Shown: in pieces, positions 11,756 to 23,294 of the stretch | Layout of the letters: each line of letters opens with the position of its first letter | Numbering within the stretch: position 1 is the first letter of the stretch | Assembly: GCA_009809945.1 (NCBI GenBank) | Contig: WTPW01000086.1 | Coordinates: 542,836-606,835, forward strand | Direction of reading: 5' to 3' | Source: Gigaspora margarita | Taxonomy: Eukaryota; Glomeromycota; Glomeromycetes; Diversisporales; Gigasporaceae | DNA: 64,000 bases | The notes under the pieces: generated by a model | Seen by the model: the letters and a program-made list of their open reading frames with translations, nothing else | Databases searched by the model: none | What the model was told of the DNA's origin: nothing | Program-made: the position numbers and the translations under genes

Positions 11756-12105
11756 ATTAACTCTAATTCAAGTTATTATTAGAGCAGCTTTTATGTATCA
11801 ATTATTTAAATAATTAATTCGTGATCCGCCAGCAGAATAGAAAAATTGTTATATATATTATATATAAAAGCGGGGATAATCAACTTACTAATTTTAAGAA
11901 CATATTAGAATCTGTCACTGTCGCTTAACTTAACTGCCTCTAATGAAGTAAAAGTACTAGCAAAAGCCTTTCTTTAGAATATTGTCAATGCTTTAATATA
12001 AAATAATAATATTACAAAAAAAAAAAAAAAGAAAAAAACCTCTCTAAAATATATATATATATAGTATATATAAAAAGTTAGAGATTACTAAAAAAAAACT
12101 TTTTA

Positions 12106-15100
12106 ATGACAAAACGCAAGAAATATACAACTACCTTAATTTTTTGTGGCCACTTAGCCGAAGATTTACATTTTGGACCCTTTTGTCATAATTGGTGGAT
12201 CTCAAGACCATCAGAAAAAATCAATAATCCTTGACTTTTTTATCCTATTCGTATTCAATCTAAACTTTTAGTAACTTTAAACGGACATGATTTTATAATT
12301 GAAGTTGGACAATTAGAATCTGAATTTGGACTGCATCCAATTTATATTTGTAAGTGTGATGGTGTTCAAAGCAAGATTTGTAAAACACCTAGTACGGCTA
12401 TCATGATGGTATATCAAAAAATTTTTCAAACAAAAACTAATTTTTCGGGACCAGAAGTTATGGGCTATGACACACTCAAACTTGTTCAAGAATATCTTTA
12501 TGAATTGCCATTTCAAGTTTTTAATTACTCTTTTAATAAATTACGAATATGATACTTGGAGTTGGAAAGTCAAACAATGAAAATTTTAATTTTGCCGGAC
12601 CTGGATTCAAGTCAGCATTTATTCACTCATATAATAGACAATGCAGCATTTTTTTCAAGAAGTAGAATTTAGCAAATGCAGAATTACAATATATACGGAA
12701 GGAAATAGGCTTAAAAAAACATTCATCAGCTGTGATCCCAATTCGGTCTGGAATCAAGTTGGTTATCTGAAACAGTTTAGAGGTCATCAGCTTTTTGGAC
12801 TTGATAATCAATGTGTTCAAAATCTTATTCAAAGTATTCATGTTCCTACATGTTCGTTATCAGATTGGACCAATGAACATTTGATGACACTAGTATATAA
12901 ACATCATCTCAAATGACGTACTAGTGTGCAGGTTAACTGGCAAAAACTATTTAAAGACTGGATATTACATGAAAACACAATTATCGAATTACAATTAGCT
13001 TTACAAAATTTATATTCAAAAGAATATATAATAGGTGATCGTGAATATCGAGCCTGGGAATCTTTGTTGAGACATATTGGTTGTGTAGAAATAATGCCAT
13101 TTAAAAAGAATCAGTCAGAGGTATATATTATAATTTTTAAATGTTTGCAACCAAATTTATTTATTTTATTTTATAGTTTAGGTTTTGGTCAAGGTCGACA
13201 AATCTGAATGCAGACAAAGCTTCATTACCCAATACCAAAACATTTTAAAAATAATACTNAAACATTTTGGCAATGTTTTAAAGATTCTTTAGATGCCAAT
13301 GCATGTGGTAATAATGGCAAATGTCGTGTTTTGTCTATTATTGCAAATGCATTTTCATACGAAGCAATTAAAGAAAACCTAAAGGTGAGTTTTAGAATTT
13401 TAAATTGTAAAAAATAAAACATGCATAAAAAAAATCGCTTATTCTAAACCGTACTATTTAGGTTTCAAATGATGCTATACTCACTGCCAAGAAACATGCA
13501 CATACTTGTGGCCCCAGAGGGCAAGTTAAAAACAAACCTGCAATTACGTATGAAAAAATGTCACCTGAAAAACAGGAACAAATACAACAATTTCTAACAA
13601 ACAAAGCAAATGTAATAATGAAGGACCCCAGACATCTCTCATAGAGGTCATAACTGATCTGCATGAATTTAGGCATTTTTGCTACCTCTAAAATCAAATG
13701 AATTTGCTAAAAGTTAGATTATTACATATAAATTTATAGTAATTTGCTAAAAACTAAATTATCACATCTCTTTTATAAATCAAAATAATATATGTATTTT
13801 TGATTGCTGAACAAATTTTCTTAGAGCACTTTTTAGAATCAATTAGTAAAATTTTGAGAATCATAGAATTCTTTGTATTTTTATTAATAAAATTATATAA
13901 AATATTATATTTCACAAAATTTTACTAATTGATTCTAACATTGAGCTCTAAGAAAACTTGTTCAGCACATAAAAATACATTATTTTGGCATATTTACTTT
14001 TATATTTCTTGAAAATTTAAGAAAAGATGCTTAAGTGGTAATCCACAGTTAAAGGGTCAAAATTTCATAGTAAAAATTGGCGAAGTTTTACTAATTGCCT
14101 TATATGGAAGTGGAATGCCATACATTTCCGATCATAATAAAAAACCCTATAGTAAACAATCAACAAATACTCATATCATGTCATATACTAACATGATTTG
14201 AATGATTTAACTATCATTAGAATCTGAAAAGTTGGTTCTGCAAAGTTTAATTAGAAATTACAAAAGGTTTGCTTAGTAAAAAAAATACTTTTATATGTAA
14301 AAAAGCCCCATTTGCACACTATAGAAATTTACTATTAAATTCTGCCATAATTGATTATAAAATGATCATCATTTTTTACCCTTTATCTGCGATTTACCAC
14401 TTAATTTTGGATTTTTTGATCAAAAAATCCAAAATTAAGCATTTTCTCTTAAATTTTCAAGAAATATAAAAGTAAATATGCTGGAATAATGTATTTTTAT
14501 GTGTTGAACAAGTTTTCTTAGAGCACTTTGTTAGAATCAATTAGTAAAATTTTGTGTTATAATATTTTATATAATTTTATTAATAAAAATACTAAAAAAT
14601 TCTATGATTCACAAAATTTTACTAATTGATTCTAAAAAAAGTGCTCTAAGAAAACTTGTTCAGCACATAAAAATACATTATTCTAGCATATTTCTTTTAT
14701 ATTTTTTGAAAATTTAAGTGAAGATGCTTAATTTTGGATTTTTTGATCAAAAAATTCAAAATTAAGCATCTTAAATTTTTAAAAATAATAGTAGTACAAA
14801 AAAATAAGATAGCTTATTTTTGGGTATGATTCTTGCAAAATGTAGGTAATTTGCTAAAAATAAAATATAACATGCATAAAATTGCTATAATTTGCCAAAA
14901 TGCTTTATATAACCTTTTTTAAAATTAACCTCAATTTGCTAAAACTTAAATTTGGACCTCAGACCATATTTTCTGCAATTTGCTAAAAAAAAATATGACA
15001 TATATCAGAGATGTCCGGGGTCCTAATAATGAGCTTATATAAAACTGATTCAGTAACTGATGAGCCTGTTTATTACCTAAAAGATTCCAAGAATGTGCTT

Positions 15101-17726
15101 TGGGAGTGGTTTTGTGAAAAATATCCGAATGGTATGAGATGTAAAGTTTTTATGTGCATTTACAAGGAAATCAGTATATATATCATAAAAATCTGGGTGG
15201 ACTTTGTCAAACTTGCTCAAAATATAGGTATGATACTTTTGACAAAATTAATAAATTTAGATTTATTCATAATAATATTAAGTGCCATCATATTCAGGTA
15301 TGTATGTAAATTAATTTATCAAATAAATTTTTATTGGATCATTAAATGTCCTTAATTTGATTTATTCTATGGTGATAAGAAAAAATAGTTTAAAAATTAT
15401 TGCTTTTTATTTAGAAATATATTTGTAATTTCTAAGTCTATATTATGAAAATTCTAGATAATTGAAATAAAGCAAAAGGATTATCTTAAATTTCGTATTA
15501 CTATTTCGATTATCTGGAATTTATTTATGTTTAGAAACAAAAAAATAATAAACCCAGAATTAAATAAGGATTTAAACTTTGGTAGTGGTAGTATATATTT
15601 TGGGCATCGCTATTTAGCTTCAAACTCAATCTATGCTAATCAAATAAATAACTTACCGATATATTGCTATTATTAATTATTTACTATAAAATAAACTTGT
15701 TAGACACAGCTTCTAGGAATTGTGAAAGACTAAAGCGATTTTTAAAACGTGAATACGAATCACATTTTCATATCATAGCTAAAGGAACAATATCTCATGA
15801 CATCTGCATCAATTATTGCTTGTTGTATGCATTTGGAGAATGTTGCCAACCTCATTCTCACATCTGTGATGAATGTAATGCCATATTTGAATTTTTTGTT
15901 GAATTAAAGAATAATTCAGAAAAAGATATGTACAAGGAATTAGTTGAATTGCAGGATCATCTATATTATTTCATGGCTCACCAAACTCGCAAAGTCTATT
16001 TAAATGGACAATTTAATGCAAACTTATTAGATTTGGATGAGAATAAAGCTTTAATTCTCATAGATTACAAAATGAAAATATTACCAAAATCAGCTTGAGA
16101 AACAAAGCAAGATTGGTTTGGAAAAAATGGGTGGACACTCCATTTAGTGTTAGTGTATATGAAACATAATAGTTCAAAGTTAAAAGTTTAAGCATTTGAT
16201 CACTGGTCTGCAGATATGCGACAGGATTCATGTTTTACTGCTTCATCTCTTCATGCAGTAATGGAGCTATTAAAAANTACAATAAAGTCAGTAATTATTA
16301 TGTCCAATAATAGTAGTCATTACCATAATGCAGATCTTATGATAACTATGGGTTATTGGCCAAAATGGTATGGAATTCAAGTAGAAAAATGGGTATTTTT
16401 AGAGGCCGGAGAGGCCAAAACCACGATTGATTCACACCATGCTCAGGTAATAAAATATTCCCTTCATTTAATTAAGGTTTTTAAAATATTTTTTCACCAA
16501 ACTGATTTATTCAGATATCTCATGCAATCAATCGCTATGTACGTTTGGGATTTGATATTTCTGAAGGCCAGGATATAGAAAATGCTATTCAAAATATTCG
16601 CGGTACATCTGTGGCAAATTTAAAACCAAATCGAGATAGAGGTTAGTTTTTAAAAGTAAAATAATGAACATTGTATTTATACAAATTAGAGTATCTTTTA
16701 AAATGTAATATTTTATAAGTAATAAATAAAATTGATATTCCTTATTTGTAAGCTGATGCTAATGTATAGTATGACAATTAGGTAGTGGGAAAAAATCCTT
16801 ACCCGGTAATTCAAATTGGTTTGAGTGGCAATGGCCCACTACAGAAAAGTTAGCTGGAAGTATTTTGGCACGTGCCATCCCTAATTTCAGAAATTGGAAA
16901 GTATTTTCACCTGCAGACTTAGAAAAATTATGCAAAAAGGATATTTATAAACCCAATCCTGAGATTTCTACTCATACCACNCCTTGTTCTGACTGGGAAA
17001 TATCCATTCCAAATACTACACGCAAGTTTTTATTTATTGAAAGTACTAAAATTTTATTTATTCTAATAATAACCGATTTTAAAATATTAGATCTTAATTC
17101 GACACATCTTAACAAAAAAAATTTGATAAAAGAATTAAACTTGAGAGGGATAGAAACAAACGAAAAAGAAAACTGAAGTACACTAATATCAAATTTGGAG
17201 ATCCAGCTGGAAACTGATATTAAAAATGCTAAGCTATGTAAGCAACTAGTTATAATAATTTGTTGCTAATTGTGCGCTTACAACATAACATTTTACATAT
17301 GTTAGGTCATGATATAAACCCTGACATTTTAGTTGAAAAAACCAACATGAGTAATGATAGGTATGAAATAAGTTCAATTCAACTTTTTAATATATACTTA
17401 CTTAGATAATATCTAGATTGAATACTGTAAATTTTCCATTACTGTCAGAATGGGCATTAAAAGAGAAGCAAAAATACGGAAAAAAGGGAGCTGGAAAAAG
17501 AATTGCAAAAAAGGTGAGAAAAATATTGGAGGGGTATTTTCTAGCTGGTAATGCAGACAAAAGTGATCGTTATACCGCGCAAGACATGTATCAAGCTCTT
17601 CAGCAAAGGGTGCTTGAGGGTGACATTGAGGCCGAAGATGTTCCGAAAGTGTCTACCATTCAAAGTTGGATAGGCCGTTATACCCGTCAACATTGTGAGC
17701 ATGCAGCTCAAACAAGTATAATTTGA
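12106..17726 (+). pseudogene. Transposase-like gene with DDE-like core and DRYTA domain, copy 1
   Basis: The start is set by copy 2: both begin with about 30 residues sharing TLI, DLHFGPF and WW. Then come an STAI-Y-KIFQT-T-FSG segment, the region DPNSVW...LFGLD (12641-12916), an ESLLRHIGC block, and introns 13121-13176 and 13385-13461. CRVLSIIANAF and SPEKQEQIQQFLTNK follow. The gene is interrupted at 13621 by a transposon and resumes at 15033 (LYKTDSVTDEPVYYLKD). Next are a Cys/His cluster (about 15780-15870), VDYKMKILPKSA, a position with N where copy 2 has the second D (MSNNSSHYH), FLEAGEAKTTIDSHHAQ, an intron near 16447-16514, YVWDLIF/NWFEWQWP, and finally a C-terminal domain (17418-17726) with GAGKRIAKK, DRYTAQDM and IQSWIGRY. 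Stops and frameshifts plus the D-to-N change mark it as dead. Confidence 0.75.
13622..15024. mobile_element. 1.4 kb non-autonomous TIR element inserted in the transposase gene
   Basis: The ends AGGACCCCAGACATCTCT and AGAGATGTCCGGGGTCCT are inverted with one mismatch in 18. AATAATGA flanks both sides (13614-13621, 15025-15032), an 8-bp duplication. Removing the element and one duplication joins NKANVIM to SLYKTD in frame, and this aligns without gaps to 56440-56520 in copy 2. Inside are two ~170-bp palindromes (13804-13980 and 14503-14680, with TTAGAATCAATTAGTAAAAT arms), perfect hairpins at 14401-14441 and 14730-14768, and repeated AATTTGCTAAAA. It contains no transposase. An 8-bp TSD fits hAT, P or Merlin-type elements, and the superfamily is open. 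Confidence 0.85.
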
Positions 17727-18177
17727 CAATTCTAAAATAGTACAAATTGTAATACGAGATTTTTTTAGTATAAAGTGTTTCGTATTCTTGCTTATAAAAA
17801 AGAAATTCATATGCTTTTAGAGACATATTATGGTCTGTCTTTTGATTTTATTTTTTTTTTGAATGAATTTTGATTGGTTTTTGAAAAGTAGATCTGTCTC
17901 TAGTGCTAATATCATAGTAAAAGTGTATTAATATTTATCTCGGAATCTGGCGTTGATGGCAAATAACTCTTTTTTATTTTTATTAACTAAATAAAAGGAC
18001 TAAACGGCATATTCTTGGAGTTTTATATATACGGTTTGTTATATATTTGATACGGACAAGCTTTTTCTTGGTGGTGTTACATTATGCCTAAAAACTGCTA
18101 TCTGCTAGATTTTTCTTTAATGATCTACAAAATTTTACCCATTTAATACACTGATTTGGAGGCGGATCACGAATTAA

Positions 18178-19516
18178 ATAAAAATTTTATATAGTCAACG
18201 CAAATATTTAATCATATATTCAATGACTTTATATAGAGGTAACTGGATATAGTCACCCTTTTATAATCACCCAATTTCCATATCCTGAGAACTGTAATTA
18301 TCATTTTATACAGTACAAAATTAATTATTCTATTATACTCAATCTATGTACACTCCTAGTCATTTATAGCAAATTAACAAATTAATAGAGAATATCCTAT
18401 TAAGTATATGCTATTCTTTATATGTGGGATATATAAGTCTTGAAGATAAAAAATTATTTTTAATTTCATCTATGTATGTAAATTATTAATAAACCAAATA
18501 GTTAAACAAAGTAACCTAAATAAAGTACATAATATGCTAATAAACATGATACAGTTAAGGTACTAAGATAATATTTTATGGGTTATTACTTTATTAATAG
18601 ATGCTAATTTAAAAATTTAGGCAATTATTTAGATTTGCCATGACAAATGAGACCGGCAATTCTTGTCACTGAATTTTTTGTGCTAAAGATTCTCGCAGCT
18701 AAACCCAAATAATAAATAAACTTCTATGTAAATGTTATGCAGAAATAGTGCAGTATGGATCCACAAAAAAATTATATTCATTAATGATATTCAAATTTTG
18801 GCCATTCATTAAGAAAATATCACTATTATATTGAGTGGCCATTTTTCCGATTAATTCTGTAATTGGTGATTGATTATCACAAACATACGTTTGAAAAAGA
18901 AATTAATTTTCATGATCAAACAAAATCCTAATTTAAACGAACCTTTAAGCGGTACAACATAATTTAAGCGGACCAATAGAAACAAGGCAGAGCTTTCTAA
19001 TAATTTATTTCTACTAATGGTAGTAAAAAATATGAAAACTATTCTTTAAATCGTATGTATTTAAATTATTGATAACTAGAATTAATGATTCAGTGAGCAA
19101 ATGACAAATTTCTAAACTAAACTAAAAATATTCGAATCTAAAATTGAATGACATGTTACTAAATGAGTGAATACTGTGTTACTGTTGGTAATAATTATAC
19201 AATAACAATCATCCTTCAGTATTAATCGTGTTACTAAGTACAATTTTCGGTAGACAGTAACAAATGTGATGGGGATAATGTGAGCCAATTTTTTTTAAAA
19301 TTATATAAGCATGATGAATAATGAATGTAATTTTAATTTTTCATCATTTAAAATATTGCGTCACACCTAACACTATTGGTACTTTTGACATTACATGCAA
19401 AGTATTAATCTTCGAGGCATTTACGAAAAGATAAGATTAATTTGACAATAATTTGTCTCTCACCTAGAAGAGTTCGAAAGACATTTTGGATTGTTTTTTA
19501 ATGATAATATTAGTTT
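18178..19516. other. Non-coding, AT-rich
   Basis: No ORF, repeat family or RNA gene is recognised here. It probably contains the promoter of the Kelch gene that starts at about 19520. Confidence 0.5.
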
Positions 19517-21250
19517 GATATGAATTTGCTTCAGAATATTCTTTTTTTTCATATTTTGTTCGGTGTATTTTTTAATCATTTGCAAAATATTCCTATCGCT
19601 CGGGTTCGACAAGCTAGCTCATTAGCTGGTCCAAGACTTATTTTTTTGGTATACAAACATCTTATTCAACTGATTCTAATGACGTCTGGTACCTTGAACT
19701 ATCAAGTTCATTTAGTATTTCTACGCTTTCATGGCATCATTATTTTAGATGCCAGTAGAATGCAGTTTTAGTAGTTCATGTATTAGTCCTATTGATATTT
19801 CTACCTTTTCTTAATTGATGGGAAAACGTATGCATTAAATATCAACAAATATACTGTACATAAAATTCATCAGTATATGCATTTAATTCTAAAATTTCAC
19901 AATGGACAACACCAAGTATCAATAATTTAATTCTGGCTTTGAGAACCGTAATAATTTGCAATCTGTTATTGATAATAGTAAAATTTTTATTTTTGGAGGA
20001 GCAGATTTTTATGGTGATTCGACAGCTGTTTGGTATAACAATATGAATATACTTAATATCACTATTATGACATAGACAACACTGCCTCAATCACTGAATT
20101 TTGATATATCTTCTGCTTATGCTGCAGTGCTATTACAAAATGGTCGGATTGATTATTTTGGTGGAAATGCAGTTATTGGAGGAGCTCCTTATAATTTGCA
20201 TCAGACACGTTTTAAATACATGTAAGTTTTTTTCCATTACATTTTTAATGGTTAGATATATATTCTTAAAACTTGTTTTATCACATATAGATTTGGATAT
20301 TTGGCACAAAATCTTGTACCTCGTCATTAAAATGTGTACACGATTATTATTACTACTATTATTAAGTTATTCAAAATCAATTGTTGTGAATTTACTATTT
20401 TCTTAGACTGATGTTGTTCTACTATCGAATCTTATAGTGGAAATTCTGCTGTCTTAAGTATGCTACATATAATGACATCAAAGTAAAATAGGTCACCCGA
20501 GATTATTACAAGCGTTGTCAACTATTACAATTATCACATTATTATGTAAAAATTTATTTGAAATCATCTATAGAGTTAATAAAAATCAAAAACCTAGTGG
20601 AAAACCTATTCATCAGGGTTTTTTTTTAATTTTTGATATCTATTCTTATTAAATGATATTGCCTTTTGTTAGCCAAAAGTGGGAGATATTATTGTATATG
20701 ATGGTTCAACAAATACTAATGGCTCCAATAATGTGCGTTCTGATTTTGTAGTATTAAATATAAATATCTGATTGTGGATATTTCACAAATACTTCGTCGC
20801 CATTTTCAGGACATTCTATCATATTATACGAAAATTATATGATCATTGCATTTGGTAAGTATATTTATTTTTCAGATTTACATAAACAAATCATTGTAAT
20901 TATCTAATTTTGGTGTTCAAGCCGAGAATATTCACACGTTACAATAACCTTTATATTTTTGACATGCAAATTATGACTGGGCCACCCACTGCAAGTAAAA
21001 CAATATTTATTTAAACGCAATCAAGTAAACAATATATACATTACAATTAGTGTTGTTTTGGGTGGAATTATTACATTTATTGATAAAATTTTAATTTATC
21101 AAAAACGGTATAAAGAAATTATAAATTATTAAATCAGCCGAATCTCCTATGAACGTATGTAAGCGTGAAGACATATGTCCGTTGTTTATGCACCTGGAAT
21201 ACCTTGGAACAAATACGCGTGAAACGCCTATATATGGAATACCTACCCTG
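19517..21250 (+). pseudogene. Kelch-repeat protein gene with signal peptide, broken
   Basis: It starts at an ATG at 19520 with a hydrophobic leader (MNLLQNILFFHILFGVFF), then RQASSLAGPRLIFF. After a frameshift it reads DSNDVWYLEL--SFS, then SCISPID, KISQWTTPSIN, VIDNSKIFIFGG and YNNMNILNITIMT, all typical of Kelch blades in Glomeromycotina. LLQNGRIDYFGG follows before a donor at 20221. Later exons read KVGDIIVYDG (about 20674) and YENYMIIAFG (about 20825). A C-terminal exon resembles NNLYIFDMQ plus a membrane anchor. Kelch blades form beta-propellers that bind proteins or sugars, and a leader plus anchor suggests a surface protein. At least one frameshift and several stops break it. Its 3' half, from 20727, belongs to the segmental duplication. 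Confidence 0.65.
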
Positions 21251-21613
21251 ATAATAAAGCCATGCAAAATTAATCTATATTATGAAAAAGACTTTATTGG
21301 CAAAAGGAAATAAGTAAAATATGAATGTACATAAATTTAATTTGATACTTATGATCCATTTTTCTTCTAGTATAAAATTTTTTTTTTAAATGTTTTTTTA
21401 AAATAACGTGTCATTTCTTTATTCACGAATGAACAAGTGTCAGTTAATAATCTACATAAATCAAAAAATGGCACAGAACATATGCTCTAATTTTTTTATC
21501 CGAATGCATAATGGTTTAACAGATGTTAGTAAATTCAATGAATATTCATTGATATGATAGGTTTCATCATACAGTCAACCAAAGACTTAATGCAGATTAG
21601 ATGGTAAATTTAA

Positions 21614-22544
21614 GGGAAATTACAGATAAGGATCCAATAATGAAAATAATTCATATAGGGCCCAAAATAAAAATAATTACAGATAGAGGCCCGATATTTG
21701 AGAATTATTACAATTGAGGGCCCAAAATAATTATGCGTTCAAGAACACGTGATTCTAGCCTTGTTTCATTAGATGGAATATGCTTGTAATATAGTCTTTA
21801 ATTATTAGTGCATAAGAGATATAATAATAATCAACTAATAGTTCAAATATATATTCAAAATACGATAAAAAATTACATTCGATTCGTCATCCCATTATTT
21901 GCGCTGTAAATTTATTTCATTAAAATACTTGGTATGTTTTTTAAAAATCTACTTATAAAAAACGTCATATCAGATACAAAATTATAGATAGGTATGATTT
22001 TACTAGTATGAAAAATATTCGTTCAGCCCTGAACAGCTATTTTGTCTATTTTTTTTTTTACTTATAAGCTCTGAACAAACAACTCAAAAAGCCGTTGGCT
22101 ATTTGTTTACAAATAAAACCAGTCATTTCCTCTTACCGTACTATATTAGCTAATAAGCACAAAGATGGCTAATTCATATAATAAACCTATTTTTTATATG
22201 AAGAATTAAATTAACGACATTTTAGTTTTAATGCTTAATGCCATCTAGAATTAGGCTTGTGTAGTAGACATGCAGCAATAAATTGTATGCAAGTTCGAAC
22301 TGTAATTAGTTAATGTACAGTTTTTCTTTCTGTATAATAAAAGACAACTCTAAAATACCTATTTAATTATTAGATGAGACAATTAATAATAGCGTCATTG
22401 TATTTAAATTGACTAACAATTTTGACGGTTATTTAGGTCCTATTTGTAATAATTTTCAAATATCGCCTTTATTTGTAATTATTTTCATTTCAGGACCTTA
22501 TTTGTAATTATTTTCATTTTTGGGCACGTATTTTTCAATTCCCC
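21614..22544. mobile_element. TIR element with 9-bp target duplication, copy B
   Basis: Counterpart of 850-1798. The flanks are TAAATTTAA (21605-21613) and TAAACTTAA (22545-22553), so one base of the duplication has changed. Internal structure is the same, with several small indels. Non-coding. Confidence 0.65.
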
Positions 22545-22895
22545 TAAACTTAAGCTTGCGGGCGTTTAAAGTGCTCTTCGTTTTATTCTTTTTGTACGTC
22601 AAAATCAAATTTTTGTCGGTTCTAAATTGACAAAAGTTACAATAGAAAGTTAATAAAAATAAAAAATAAAAGTTCAAAATTAGAATAAAAGTATACGCTA
22701 ATACGCTAATTCAATATCAATATCTACTACCAGATTTTATTGGCTAATTTTAGGCTCGTCATCGGTCTTTTTAATAATTTACATATTACATGGGTTAATC
22801 CTTAAAGCAAGCTGATAACATTATTTCATATTAAGGGCATGTTAGATATGTTTATATAGATAAAACTAGTCTAGAAGCTGAAGGAATATTAATTT

Positions 22896-22898
<3 letters not shown>

Positions 22899-22952
<54 letters not shown>
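22899..22952. repeat. 54-base A run
   Basis: Uninterrupted A's. The matching place in copy A (2219-2231) has about 13. Likely slippage, and possibly inexact in the assembly. Confidence 0.9.
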
Positions 22953-22954
<2 letters not shown>

Positions 22955-23294
22955 TTAAGACAGTGTCTATAAGGTTGTAAAATTACCGTAATGTAATTTT
23001 CGGTAAGTTTCAGTAAACTAATTTTTAACGTTTGTAATGGAGCCGCAAATCAAATGACGCTTTTAAAACGTGATATGAAAGTCACATGAAATTTAATTGG
23101 CGATTGCTACGGATCGGCATTTCAAACCCTAACTCCGGCCAATGTTGTGTCCACAAGTTACATGGATGTTGTGTCCCTTTCCCTTTACTTATGATCGTGG
23201 AATTAAATGCTGTACCACATAGTACGTACGTACATAAATTGCAAGTACTTACAGTTTGCATTTCTTTGACCAAGATTAGTACTTACTAAAAGTC

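Larger units (their letters stand above)
11818..18173 (+). mobile_element. TTAA-flanked DDE-type transposon, copy 1
   Basis: The ends are TTCGTGATCCGCC and GGCGGATCACGAA, a 13-bp perfect inverted repeat, and TTAA flanks both sides (11814-11817, 18174-18177). Length is 6356 bases, or about 4.95 kb without the insert at 13622-15024. It carries one multi-exon transposase-like gene (12106-17726). Copy 2 (51104-59303) has related ends and the same gene order. TTAA target sites are known for the piggyBac and Kolobok superfamilies, but the protein and the TTCGTGAT end were not recognised as either. Confidence 0.75.

Noticed and set aside
12641..12916. Small stand-alone gene
   Set aside because: It is one segment of the broken transposase gene: copy 2 has the same region in the same order at 51592-52056.
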